DNA of 45,206 nt, from NCBI GenBank assembly GCA_035546535.1, contig DASZWQ010000047.1, positions 1 to 45,206 of the forward strand. The letters are read 5' to 3'. Source of the stretch: Pirellulales bacterium (GTDB lineage: Bacteria; Planctomycetota; Planctomycetia; Pirellulales; JACPPG01). The position numbers were made by a program, and so were the translations under genes. Shown piece by piece: positions 1 through 7,248 of the stretch. Below the pieces are notes generated by a model that made no database searches, was not told the DNA's origin, and saw nothing but the letters and a program-made list of their open reading frames with translations. Position 1 is the first letter of the stretch, and every line of letters begins with the position of its first letter.

Positions 1-1725
1 GTCAGTTGCGCCTCGAGTAACTGCGTGTCGGTGATCGACACGCGGCGCGGCGTGGTGACCGAGACGATCATGACGACGCTTTTCCCGAAAGCGCCCGAGG
101 GGAGCACGCCGGACGCCGTGGCCGTCTCGCCCGACGGCGAAACGCTGTTCGTCGCCAATGCCGACAATAACTGCATTGTCGTCGTCGACATCGAGGAGCC
201 AAACGAGAGCGGCGTCAAAGGGATGATTCCTACAGGCTGGTATCCGACGGCCGTGGCCGTGACGCCGGATGGCAAGAACCTGCTCGTCGGCATCGGCAAG
301 GGAAATCAGACCAAGCCAAACCCGATCCCTGCGCAACTGGAACCCAAAGACAAAGACCAGATCGCGCGGCGCGGTTTGCCGTTTCCCTACATCGGGACGA
401 CACTCTCGGGCGCGCTATCCATCATCCCGATTCCCGACGATGACGACGACCTGGCCGCATACACCGAGCGCGTGTACAAGAACTGCCCTTATTCCGACAA
501 GCTGTTGGCCGGCACACCCAGCGAGACGAAGACCGCCGTGCCCACCAAGGTCGGCGATCCCTCGCCGATCAAGCACGTGATTTACATCATCAAGGAGAAT
601 CGCACCTACGACCAGGTCTTCGGCGACATGCCGGCCTCGAACGCCGATCCGTCGCTCGTCATGTTCGGCGAGGAGATCACGCCCAACCATCATCAACTGG
701 CGCGCGAGTTCGTGCTGCTGGACAACCTTTATTGCAACGGTCAGGTGTCGCGTGACGGTCATCCCTGGTCGACGATGGCGTACAACACCGACTACGTCGC
801 GCGCGATTGGACGCTGACTTATTCCGGGCGTGAAGGGGTCGAGGACGACGACGAGGGGGATTTGTCCAATGCACCCAGCGGCTACATCTGGGATGCCTGC
901 GCGAGGGCCGGGCTGACCTATCGCAGCTACGGCGAATATGGCCGCCGCGTGAGCCAGCCCGACGGTTCGGTACGCGTCGAAGGGGCGGTGCCGGGCCTGG
1001 CGGGCCACATGTGCCCCGATTACGGCGTGCCCAAGGTGCCGGGACAGCGGTCGCGCGACACCGACAACGTCGAGACGTTCTTGCGCGAGTTCCGTGAATT
1101 CGAAAAGCAGGGCAACCTGCCGAATTTCATCGTCATGAGCCTGGGCGAGGATCACACCTCGGGCACGACGCCCGGCGCGTTCACGCCGCAATCGTGCGTG
1201 GCCAGCAATGACCTGGCGTTGGGGCAATTGGTCAATGCCGTCTCGCATAGCAAATACTGGCCCGAGACGGCGATCTTCGTCATCGAGGACGACGCGCAGA
1301 ATGGGCCCGACCACGTCGATGCTCATCGCACGATCGGCCTGGTAATCAGCCCCTACACCAAGCGCAAGCACCTCGACAGCACGCAATACACGACGGTGAG
1401 CATGCTGCGGACGATGGAACTGATCCTGGGGCTGTCGCCCTTGAGCCAGTACGACGCGGCGGCGAACCCGATGTACGGCTCGTTCACGGACAAGGCCGAC
1501 CCGACCGCGTATACGCACGTGCCGGCGCGCTACGACTTGAACCTGAAGAACACGGCGCTGTCGTACGGGGCCGAGCGTTCGAGCAAGATGGACTTCAGCG
1601 AGTACGATCGCGTGAACGATTTCGAGTTGAACGAAGTCCTGTGGTACGCGGTGAAAGGCGAGAACGCCCCGCTGCCGCCGGCCGTCCGCCGGGCGATTGC
1701 GTATCGGGGCGCGGTTGAACGGTGA
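1..1725 (+). CDS. YncE-like beta-propeller / phosphoesterase fusion protein, 5' partial
   Basis: The frame is open from base 1, so the gene begins upstream; the first internal start-like codon is a GTG at 25. The visible 574 residues start inside a YVTN/YncE-type propeller: blades carry the pattern AVAVSPDGETLFVAN (about residue 40) and AVAVTPDGKNLLVGI (about 85). The phosphoesterase domain (PF04185 type, alkaline-phosphatase fold) follows from about residue 190, with the diagnostic HVIYIIKENRTYDQVFGD and a later VIEDDAQNGPDHVDAHR block that should carry metal ligands. The family cleaves phosphate esters and is normally exported, but the signal peptide would lie outside the window. The substrate cannot be deduced. 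The gene converges on the next one with only 27 bp between stop codons. The domain call is secure; the biological role is unknown. Confidence 0.88.
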   Translation, partial: VSCASSNCVSVIDTRRGVVTETIMTTLFPKAPEGSTPDAVAVSPDGETLFVANADNNCIVVVDIEEPNESGVKGMIPTGWYPTAVAVTPDGKNLLVGIGKGNQTKPNPIPAQLEPKDKDQIARRGLPFPYIGTTLSGALSIIPIPDDDDDLAAYTERVYKNCPYSDKLLAGTPSETKTAVPTKVGDPSPIKHVIYIIKENRTYDQVFGDMPASNADPSLVMFGEEITPNHHQLAREFVLLDNLYCNGQVSRDGHPWSTMAYNTDYVARDWTLTYSGREGVEDDDEGDLSNAPSGYIWDACARAGLTYRSYGEYGRRVSQPDGSVRVEGAVPGLAGHMCPDYGVPKVPGQRSRDTDNVETFLREFREFEKQGNLPNFIVMSLGEDHTSGTTPGAFTPQSCVASNDLALGQLVNAVSHSKYWPETAIFVIEDDAQNGPDHVDAHRTIGLVISPYTKRKHLDSTQYTTVSMLRTMELILGLSPLSQYDAAANPMYGSFTDKADPTAYTHVPARYDLNLKNTALSYGAERSSKMDFSEYDRVNDFELNEVLWYAVKGENAPLPPAVRRAIAYRGAVER

Positions 1726-1752
1726 TTCGATTCGCACGGCGCAGTGGATGAG

Positions 1753-2592
1753 CTAATTTCTCTCAGCGACCATGCGACGCGCCGATTTCAAGAAGGGAAG
1801 CACCGCTTCGGCGTCGGCCGGCGGCGCTTTGTCGATATATTCCTCGAGAAGCTTTGCCGCTGGATGCGGATCGCTGTTGCGCAAATAGATCAGCCCCAGG
1901 TCGCGCCGCTCGTCCGGCAGCTCGGGCAGTAGCGCGACGAGCCGCAGTTGAATCGGCAGGGCCTCGGGCCAGGAATCGCGCATGGCATAGGCCGCCTTCA
2001 AATTCCGCAGCACGCGGGCCGCGATCTCGCGCGGCGTGGCGGCGCGCAGGTGCTCGCTCGACAAGACATTCTGCTGGCCCAGCACGCGCTCGATGCGCTC
2101 GCGGCACGCTTGTTCGTCGAGAACCGTGCCGGCGTCGAAAGGATCGACGTACAGCGTGCGGCCGCCGTCGTGGCAGCCCACCATGAAATGGCCGGGCGAG
2201 CCCACGCCGAACAGGTCGAGCCCCGCCTGCCGGCCGACAGCCGTGTAGACGATGGCCAGCGAAATCGGAATACCCAAGCGACGCTCGAGCACTTCATTGA
2301 GGTAGCTATTGCGCGGATCGTAGTACGCATCGTGGTTGCCGCGAAATCCCTCCTGCCCATACAAGAGTTCGCTGACGGCTTGCAGTCGCTCGGTAGCCTC
2401 GCGGCCTGATTCTGCGACCGCTTCTTGGGCCGCCTGGCCCAGCCGGGCCAGTTCGGTGAGCGGCCCTTGCACGTCGAGCGCTGGATATTCGTCCGTGGCA
2501 AACTCCAGCATGAGCCGCACGAGATCGACCTGGTCTTCGCGACCGGCGAGCAGGCAGGCGAACTGCGGATTGTCGGAGAAGGGCGAAGACAT
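1753..2592 (-). CDS. SirB1-like transglutaminase-fold protein with C-terminal TPR-like region
   Basis: 279 residues from an ATG at 2592. The upstream open frame reaches 2868, but that stretch is Arg/Gly-rich and unlike a protein N-terminus, so the ATG before SSPFSDNPQF is preferred. The core matches the SirB1/Transglut_core2 family: YYDPRNSYLNEVLERRLGIP is followed by GVGSPGHFMVG and YVDPFDAG. The last ~80 residues (MRDSWPEALPIQLRLVALLP, then a helical repeat) look like one or two TPR units, the usual arrangement in this family. Members have a papain-like fold but often lack a full catalytic triad. In this protein His is present in PGHF and Asp in VDPFD, while no Cys occupies the usual nucleophile position that I can identify. 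Catalysis is therefore uncertain and the role unknown. Likely cytoplasmic, since no signal peptide is visible. Confidence 0.82.
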   Translation of the reverse strand: MSSPFSDNPQFACLLAGREDQVDLVRLMLEFATDEYPALDVQGPLTELARLGQAAQEAVAESGREATERLQAVSELLYGQEGFRGNHDAYYDPRNSYLNEVLERRLGIPISLAIVYTAVGRQAGLDLFGVGSPGHFMVGCHDGGRTLYVDPFDAGTVLDEQACRERIERVLGQQNVLSSEHLRAATPREIAARVLRNLKAAYAMRDSWPEALPIQLRLVALLPELPDERRDLGLIYLRNSDPHPAAKLLEEYIDKAPPADAEAVLPFLKSARRMVAERN

Positions 2593-2615
2593 GAAGACGG
2601 GTGAAGGAAAGTCCG

Positions 2616-2906
2616 CTAAGGGAACTGTTCGAATCCGATAAATTCCAGACGCACCAGAACCGCGACGATAAGTAGGGCGCCTGTCGCGACGACTGGTGCC
2701 AGCCCCACAGCGATGACCCAACCATTCTCCTCTCGCCTGAGGAGCCGATGTATGGCCGCACTGATACCGACAAGCACCGCCGCCACGAGGACATGGCCTC
2801 GTCCGCCAAGTCCAGGGCTCGAACCGATGAGCACTATACAGCCCACCCACAAGGCGCCGACGGCGCACGCAATCAACAACGTGGCTGGTGACGGCTCAGA
2901 CCGCAT
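2616..2906 (-). CDS. small membrane protein of unknown function
   Basis: 96 residues from the ATG at 2906; a GTG at 2930 would add eight residues (MARYHVVA) and cannot be excluded. Three hydrophobic stretches are visible: LLIACAVGALWVGCIVLI (about 10-27), VLVAAVLVGISAAIHRLL (about 40-57) and WVIAVGLAPVVATGALLIVAVLV (about 64-86), giving a compact three-helix membrane protein with a short charged loop (RREENG). I recognise no family. It ends 23 bp upstream of the SirB1-like gene on the same strand, so the two may be co-transcribed. The strongly hydrophobic periodicity supports a real gene despite the short length. Confidence 0.55.
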   Translation of the reverse strand: MRSEPSPATLLIACAVGALWVGCIVLIGSSPGLGGRGHVLVAAVLVGISAAIHRLLRREENGWVIAVGLAPVVATGALLIVAVLVRLEFIGFEQFP

Positions 2907-2996
2907 GGCAACGACATGATACCGCGCCACGGAAGCCCAACGACAGTGCGGGTGTGGCGAATCATGGAGAACGGCCGAGGGAAATGGCCCGGCGGC

Positions 2997-5900
2997 TCAG
3001 CGCTCGGGCCGCTCTTTGTAGCCGGCCGGCGGTTCCGTACTGAAAAGCTCGGCGTCTAGCGGCCGATCGAAAATGATGTCGCTTTGGACCCAATCGGACT
3101 CGGCATGGCCCGGATTGGTGCCGCGCAGCGAGACCTCGATCCGCACGGGCAGCTTCGTTTGCGGATCCAGCCAGTACCGGCGCGTCCAGGTGTCGATTCC
3201 GGCCGCACGCTCTGCCTTCGAGATCACCTCGTAACCGTTTGCGACTTTGCCGTCAATGTAGCGGTCTGGTAGCTTCATTGCGGTTGCGACCGGCACGTCG
3301 CGCATACGGCCGTAATAGTCGATTTGCGGCTGTGGCTCGGGTTTCGATTCGACAACTTCACCGGCGTCGTTGATACCGAGGATTTGCTTGACATATTCAT
3401 AGGTCTTGTCGTTGGGGTCGAGCGTTAACAAGACTCCCTTCTTCGCGTCCGTGATCTGGACGTAGGAGCTTGTGTCACCGCTCTCCGGTTGATCGCCCGG
3501 CGTGTGCTGCATCTCCTCGCGCTGGCGATATCGACCGAGCACCTTTACGCGCCGGATCAATCCTTGCACCTTGCGGCCGTCGGGTAGTCGATTTGTGCGC
3601 GTTTCGGTGTATTGGACCGTGTGGCCGTCGGACAGGTCGGCGTCGCTCGCGGCAGGCTTCTGAGCGCCGACATCCTGACTCTCTTTGGTGGCCGCGGGCG
3701 CTGTCGGGCGATCCGGGTCAGGCGTGAAGGTAAGCTTCTGCCCCTGTTTTGCGCCGCGATCTTCTGGCGGGGCAGCGGGCTGCGGCATATCGCGATACGG
3801 CTTGTTTTGTTCGTACAGCTTCAGCCGCTGTTCGGCCCCGATTTGAAATTGCTTCTTTTCCGCAGCTAGCTTCATGGCCATGGTTTGCCACTTGATGGCA
3901 GCTTCGAAATTGCCGACCTCGGCGCTGGCGGCTGCGAGTGTATCGATGGCTTCCGCGGCTTGCGGTCCTTTCCAGCCCAAACCTTCGCACGACGTGCGCG
4001 CCAGTTCCACGGCGCGCTGGCCATCGCGAATCTTGTCATCCGGACAGGTGGCCAGCAGCCAGGCCAGATTGCACGCCACCAGGTTGCGAAGTTCGCCGGC
4101 CGGTGGGCAATGGCGCAGCGCCTCTTCGTAGTCGGATTTCGCGCGCGAGAATTCGTGCCGGGCGATCCATTTCTGCGCATCGTTTACCAGTCCGTCAGCG
4201 CGAAGACGTCGACCGTTTTCGACCGTCTCTTGTTCGGTGTTGATCGCCTCGACATGGATCTTCTTGGTGTTGTCATCATCGGCTTGTATTACAGCGAAAT
4301 TGGCAAAACGATCTTCGTACGCGAGAATCGTCACCTTCGTTTTCGGCAGTGCTGACTGCAGACGCTCGATGCTTTTGTTGGACAATGTTTCAACTGGTTG
4401 CAGGTTCAGCGTTGTCAGCTGCTTCAGTTTCGCAAGTGCGTCCACGGCCGCATCGTCGATCGTCATCGCATAGGCCGTCAACGAACGCAATGATTTCACG
4501 CCGGCCAGGTTGGCATAGCCCGGTCCGCGAATCTTCCAGCATTGGATCAGCTCCAGTGTGTCGAGTTTGTCGAGCCCCGATAGCGCTGCCAGCGCATCGT
4601 CACTGATCCCTGCATCGTAGAGCTGCAGGCTTTTCAGACTCTGGATCCGAGCAATGCTGCCCAAGCCTTGATCGGTGATGCCTTTTTCAGCAAAGGTGGC
4701 AAGGTACGGTGTCGGGATTTCTAACCGCTCGATACCAACGGCCAACTCCGCCAACCTCTTGAATCCGTGGTCCGATAGTCTATAGCGCGGCAGAGCTAAA
4801 ACCGTAGAGGGTGGAAGCCGGTCCACTTTTGCGAGCACTTCGTCCGAAAGCGCATCGAGGTTCAAGTACGGGATCGCATGAGTGAACTTCAATTGTTTCA
4901 GCCCATCCGTGCCGACAGGCTTTTCGAAATCGAGATGCAGCCACTCGAGTTCTGGCAGGTCATTGATCAATTTCAGATCGTCGTCGGTCCCCTTCCACGC
5001 GAGATCAATGCCGATCTGCTTGCGATTCGCCGGAGACGTGCCGAGTTCCTGCAGTCGATTGAGGGCGCGCTCGGCCTTTGTGCCTGTCGCCTCGTCTGGC
5101 GATTTTTCCTCTGTTCGCTTATCGGCCTCTGCCTGTCGTTCCAAGACGACCGAGGACGTTGGAAAGTCCTTACTGTAAGCAAACGTCTTCGGTCGCTTGT
5201 TCTTGGCACTGCCGACACCCACGCAGACGGTCAGCTTGTTGTTTTCCAGTTTGTAGATGCCGAGCGTGTCTGCGTCTGCATTGGCCGCGGTCTCTCCCTT
5301 TAACTTCATCTCAATCGTGGGCGGATTCACAGACGAATCCAGCTTTACGGTTCCCGTGTGTTGTTTTTTCCCTTCGAAGAGAATCGTTATTTTGTCATCC
5401 GCGACGACCCAAATGATCGGGGGCGCTTTATATGTTTTTCCCTCTTCTACGGACGCTACGCACGTCCACGTGCCTTGAATCGCCTCGAGGGCGGATATGT
5501 CACGCCGTTTGGGAGGTGCGTCCTGCGCGACGAGCCGCCAGGGAACAATAGCGACCGTTCCGGTTAGCAGCAGCAGAAACGCGGCAACGGTAATGCGCCG
5601 GCGCGAAAACGACTTGACCCGGGCGATTGTTCGAACTCGCCGCTCGAGGTTTCGATACGCCCCCAGTACACCGGCCGTTGCTAAGCTGGGTTGCGTCTCG
5701 GACGACGCCAGCGATGCCAACTTCAATAGCAGCCGGCCATACGCCGCCGGCTGCGCCACGCGCCGCTGAATGACCAGCTCGTCGCAGGCCGCCTCTTGCG
5801 CCTCGGACCAGCGGCGCATCATGAGCCACACCAGCGGATGAAAGAAAAACAGCCAACTCGCGACGGTGGGCAGCCAGTTCCAGGCCAGGTCGTGCCGCGC

Positions 5901-6569
5901 AAGATGAGCCAGTTCATGCGCCAGCATCATGCGCAGCTCGGGCTCGTCGAAGGCCTCCTCGGTGCGCTGGGGAACAATGATCGTCGGATGCCACACTCCG
6001 ACAAGAATCGGGCTGCCGACTGATGATAACCGCCGCAATTCCGGCACTCGATGAGTGCCCAGCCGCGCCGCTTCCTCGGCGCAAAGTTGGGATAATCGCG
6101 AGCTGCTGTCGAGATTCGCGGCAGTTGTCAAGCGCCGCGCTGCGTGCCATTGCCGCCATCCGCGAAGGACGCAATAGCTCACACCAGCCAGCCAGATCGA
6201 CAACAGGATCGCCGTGACGCTCAGCGGGTTTGTTTGCGGGGCAGGCTGTGCGGGTGACCATTCGACTTTGGGTGCGCCTGCAAGCGGTTGCACGTCGAAG
6301 GGCTCGATCGGTTCGAATCGAGATACCGGCGGCGGCGCTTCGCGCACTTGTGCCGGTAACAGCGCAAGCAGAACCGGCTGGCTCCAGACGAGCGCTACCA
6401 GCAGCTTCAGACAAGCCACGCGCCAGATCCAGCACACCACCCGCGGCGACAGCGTGGTCCACCATCGCTGCACCGCCCAGGCAATGGCGATGGCGAGCCC
6501 TCCCTGCCACGACGCGCGCACGATCGCCGCCGACCAAACGTCCGCCAGTTCATTCCAGGCAGGGATCAT
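2997..6569 (-). CDS. BlaR1-like M56 metallopeptidase fused to TIGR03067, LRR, TPR and a C-terminal lipoprotein-like domain
   Basis: 1,190 residues. The N-terminal ~350 residues are a BlaR1/MecR1-type membrane peptidase. Helices lie near 20-36, 48-72 and 118-137, the zinc motif HELAH is at 218-222, and the downstream EAQEAACDE block (about 256-264) should hold the third ligand. A last helix (about 326-346) leads to the outside. There follow a TIGR03067 domain (about 352-465; [15 protein letters not shown]), leucine-rich repeats (about 495-745; repeated [19 protein letters not shown] units), TPR-like helices (about 775-910) and a C-terminal domain (about 985-1190) starting [19 protein letters not shown] that resembles the LolA/sigma-E-regulator fold. 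Classical BlaR1 is near 600 residues with a penicillin-binding sensor; no SxxK sensor domain is seen. The ATG overlaps the end of the BlaI-type gene by 4 nt, so the two are translationally coupled. Presumably the peptidase responds to an envelope signal and inactivates the repressor; the ligand is unknown. Confidence 0.9.
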   Translation of the reverse strand: MIPAWNELADVWSAAIVRASWQGGLAIAIAWAVQRWWTTLSPRVVCWIWRVACLKLLVALVWSQPVLLALLPAQVREAPPPVSRFEPIEPFDVQPLAGAPKVEWSPAQPAPQTNPLSVTAILLSIWLAGVSYCVLRGWRQWHAARRLTTAANLDSSSRLSQLCAEEAARLGTHRVPELRRLSSVGSPILVGVWHPTIIVPQRTEEAFDEPELRMMLAHELAHLARHDLAWNWLPTVASWLFFFHPLVWLMMRRWSEAQEAACDELVIQRRVAQPAAYGRLLLKLASLASSETQPSLATAGVLGAYRNLERRVRTIARVKSFSRRRITVAAFLLLLTGTVAIVPWRLVAQDAPPKRRDISALEAIQGTWTCVASVEEGKTYKAPPIIWVVADDKITILFEGKKQHTGTVKLDSSVNPPTIEMKLKGETAANADADTLGIYKLENNKLTVCVGVGSAKNKRPKTFAYSKDFPTSSVVLERQAEADKRTEEKSPDEATGTKAERALNRLQELGTSPANRKQIGIDLAWKGTDDDLKLINDLPELEWLHLDFEKPVGTDGLKQLKFTHAIPYLNLDALSDEVLAKVDRLPPSTVLALPRYRLSDHGFKRLAELAVGIERLEIPTPYLATFAEKGITDQGLGSIARIQSLKSLQLYDAGISDDALAALSGLDKLDTLELIQCWKIRGPGYANLAGVKSLRSLTAYAMTIDDAAVDALAKLKQLTTLNLQPVETLSNKSIERLQSALPKTKVTILAYEDRFANFAVIQADDDNTKKIHVEAINTEQETVENGRRLRADGLVNDAQKWIARHEFSRAKSDYEEALRHCPPAGELRNLVACNLAWLLATCPDDKIRDGQRAVELARTSCEGLGWKGPQAAEAIDTLAAASAEVGNFEAAIKWQTMAMKLAAEKKQFQIGAEQRLKLYEQNKPYRDMPQPAAPPEDRGAKQGQKLTFTPDPDRPTAPAATKESQDVGAQKPAASDADLSDGHTVQYTETRTNRLPDGRKVQGLIRRVKVLGRYRQREEMQHTPGDQPESGDTSSYVQITDAKKGVLLTLDPNDKTYEYVKQILGINDAGEVVESKPEPQPQIDYYGRMRDVPVATAMKLPDRYIDGKVANGYEVISKAERAAGIDTWTRRYWLDPQTKLPVRIEVSLRGTNPGHAESDWVQSDIIFDRPLDAELFSTEPPAGYKERPER

Positions 6570-6958
6570 GTTCCCTCCTTTTCGCGCGCTTCGAGGCGTT
6601 TGAGCAGTTCTTCGATCTCGCGGGCTTCGGCCGGCGTGAGCAGCGACGACTGCGACAGATACGCGACGAACGGCGAGACGGCCCCGCCCAACGACGCGTC
6701 CACAAACTCGGCCACCAGGCCGCGCAGCAACTCGGCCTTGCCGACGGTCGGGCAGTACAGGTGCAAGCCATCGACCTTGCGGCGCCGCAGGAAGCCTTTG
6801 GCACGCAGGCGTTCCATCGTGGTCAATAACGTCGTGCGGGCCCGGCCGGTCGTTTCGGCGAAATGTTCGGCAACCTCGCGCACCGAAATCGGATGGTGGT
6901 CGCCGACGTATTGCAGCACGTCGAGCTCGAGCGGGCCGAGTGCTTCCTTGGGGGGCAT
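6566..6958 (-). CDS. BlaI/MecI/CopY-family transcriptional repressor
   Basis: 130 residues, the usual family size (120-130). The N-terminal winged helix (about 5-75) reads [11 protein letters not shown], then [27 protein letters not shown], then [10 protein letters not shown], the standard MecI pattern of recognition helix plus wing. The C-terminal half is the helical dimerisation region that BlaR1-type peptidases act on in the known systems. A good ribosome site (AAAGGAGA) lies 6 nt before the ATG. The gene is first in a two-gene unit with the M56 peptidase (4-nt overlap, ATGA). Two palindromes directly upstream are probably its own operators, implying autorepression. The family assignment is firm; the inducer and other targets are unknown. 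Confidence 0.93.
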   Translation of the reverse strand: MPPKEALGPLELDVLQYVGDHHPISVREVAEHFAETTGRARTTLLTTMERLRAKGFLRRRKVDGLHLYCPTVGKAELLRGLVAEFVDASLGGAVSPFVAYLSQSSLLTPAEAREIEELLKRLEAREKEGT

Positions 6959-6971
6959 AACGAATCTCCTT

Positions 6972-6989
6972 TGACTATCTTGGTAGTCA
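6972..6989. promoter_or_regulatory. probable BlaI-type operator, proximal site
   Basis: Imperfect 18-bp palindrome with half sites TGACTATC and GGTAGTCA (one mismatch), between the -10 element and the ribosome site of the repressor gene. It shares the GACTATC half site with the neighbouring palindrome, and its centre is 27 bp away from that one. BlaI/MecI operators are known dyads with TAC/GTA-type cores; binding here is inferred. Confidence 0.6.
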
Positions 6990-7017
6990 CGTTATCGCCG
7001 ACTATCGCGATAGTCAA
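6989..7017 (-). promoter_or_regulatory. promoter of the BlaI/M56 unit
   Basis: On the minus strand TTGACT (7017-7012) is followed after exactly 17 bp by TAACGT (6994-6989), close to the sigma-70-type consensus. Both operator palindromes overlap or abut it: one covers the -35 and spacer, the other lies from the -10 edge into the presumed start site. This is the layout expected of an autorepressed promoter. Confidence 0.65.
7000..7015. promoter_or_regulatory. probable BlaI-type operator, distal site
   Basis: Perfect 16-bp palindrome GACTATCGCGATAGTC, covering most of the -35 hexamer and part of the spacer of the repressor promoter. It shares its half site with the proximal palindrome. Confidence 0.65.
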
Positions 7018-7027
7018 GAAAAATGCT

Positions 7028-7045
7028 GCTGACATTCTTGTCAGC
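7028..7045. promoter_or_regulatory. 18-bp perfect palindrome between the BlaI unit and uvrA
   Basis: GCTGACA-TTCT-TGTCAGC, a 7-bp perfect dyad 11 bp upstream of the -35 of the divergent repressor promoter and about 200 bp before the uvrA start. Its half site differs from the GACTATC operators. It happens to fit the CTG-N10-CAG layout of enterobacterial LexA boxes. It could equally be a hairpin or the site of another regulator. Confidence 0.35.
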
Positions 7046-7152
7046 GTCGTTCTCCGATCCACGACCGCCACGACCTTTCAGTCGATGATGTTGAGAGGAC
7101 TGTGCAGCCGAGACGGCCGCACCACAACATGTTTCGCGTCGGCATCTTGTGG

Positions 7153-7171
7153 TGCAGGCGTCTCGCCTGCA
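7153..7171. repeat. short hairpin repeat upstream of uvrA
   Basis: TGCAGGCG-TCT-CGCCTGCA, a perfect 8-bp stem with a 3-nt loop in the leader region of uvrA. From memory, similar GCAGGCG...CGCCTGC hairpins are scattered between genes in planctomycete genomes, so this is probably a repeat rather than a uvrA control element. It is followed by ATCTTT, too weak a T-run to call a terminator. Confidence 0.4.
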
Positions 7172-7248
7172 TCTTTGCTGCCCTGGCGGCCGGAGCTATC
7201 ATGAGAGATTGCGTTACTACATCCCGGGGCCGACAGGGAGAACTGTAG

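Noticed and set aside
415..1737. A 440-codon minus-strand open frame opposite the phosphoesterase gene
   Set aside because: Antisense shadow rich in Arg, Val and His with no recognisable domain.
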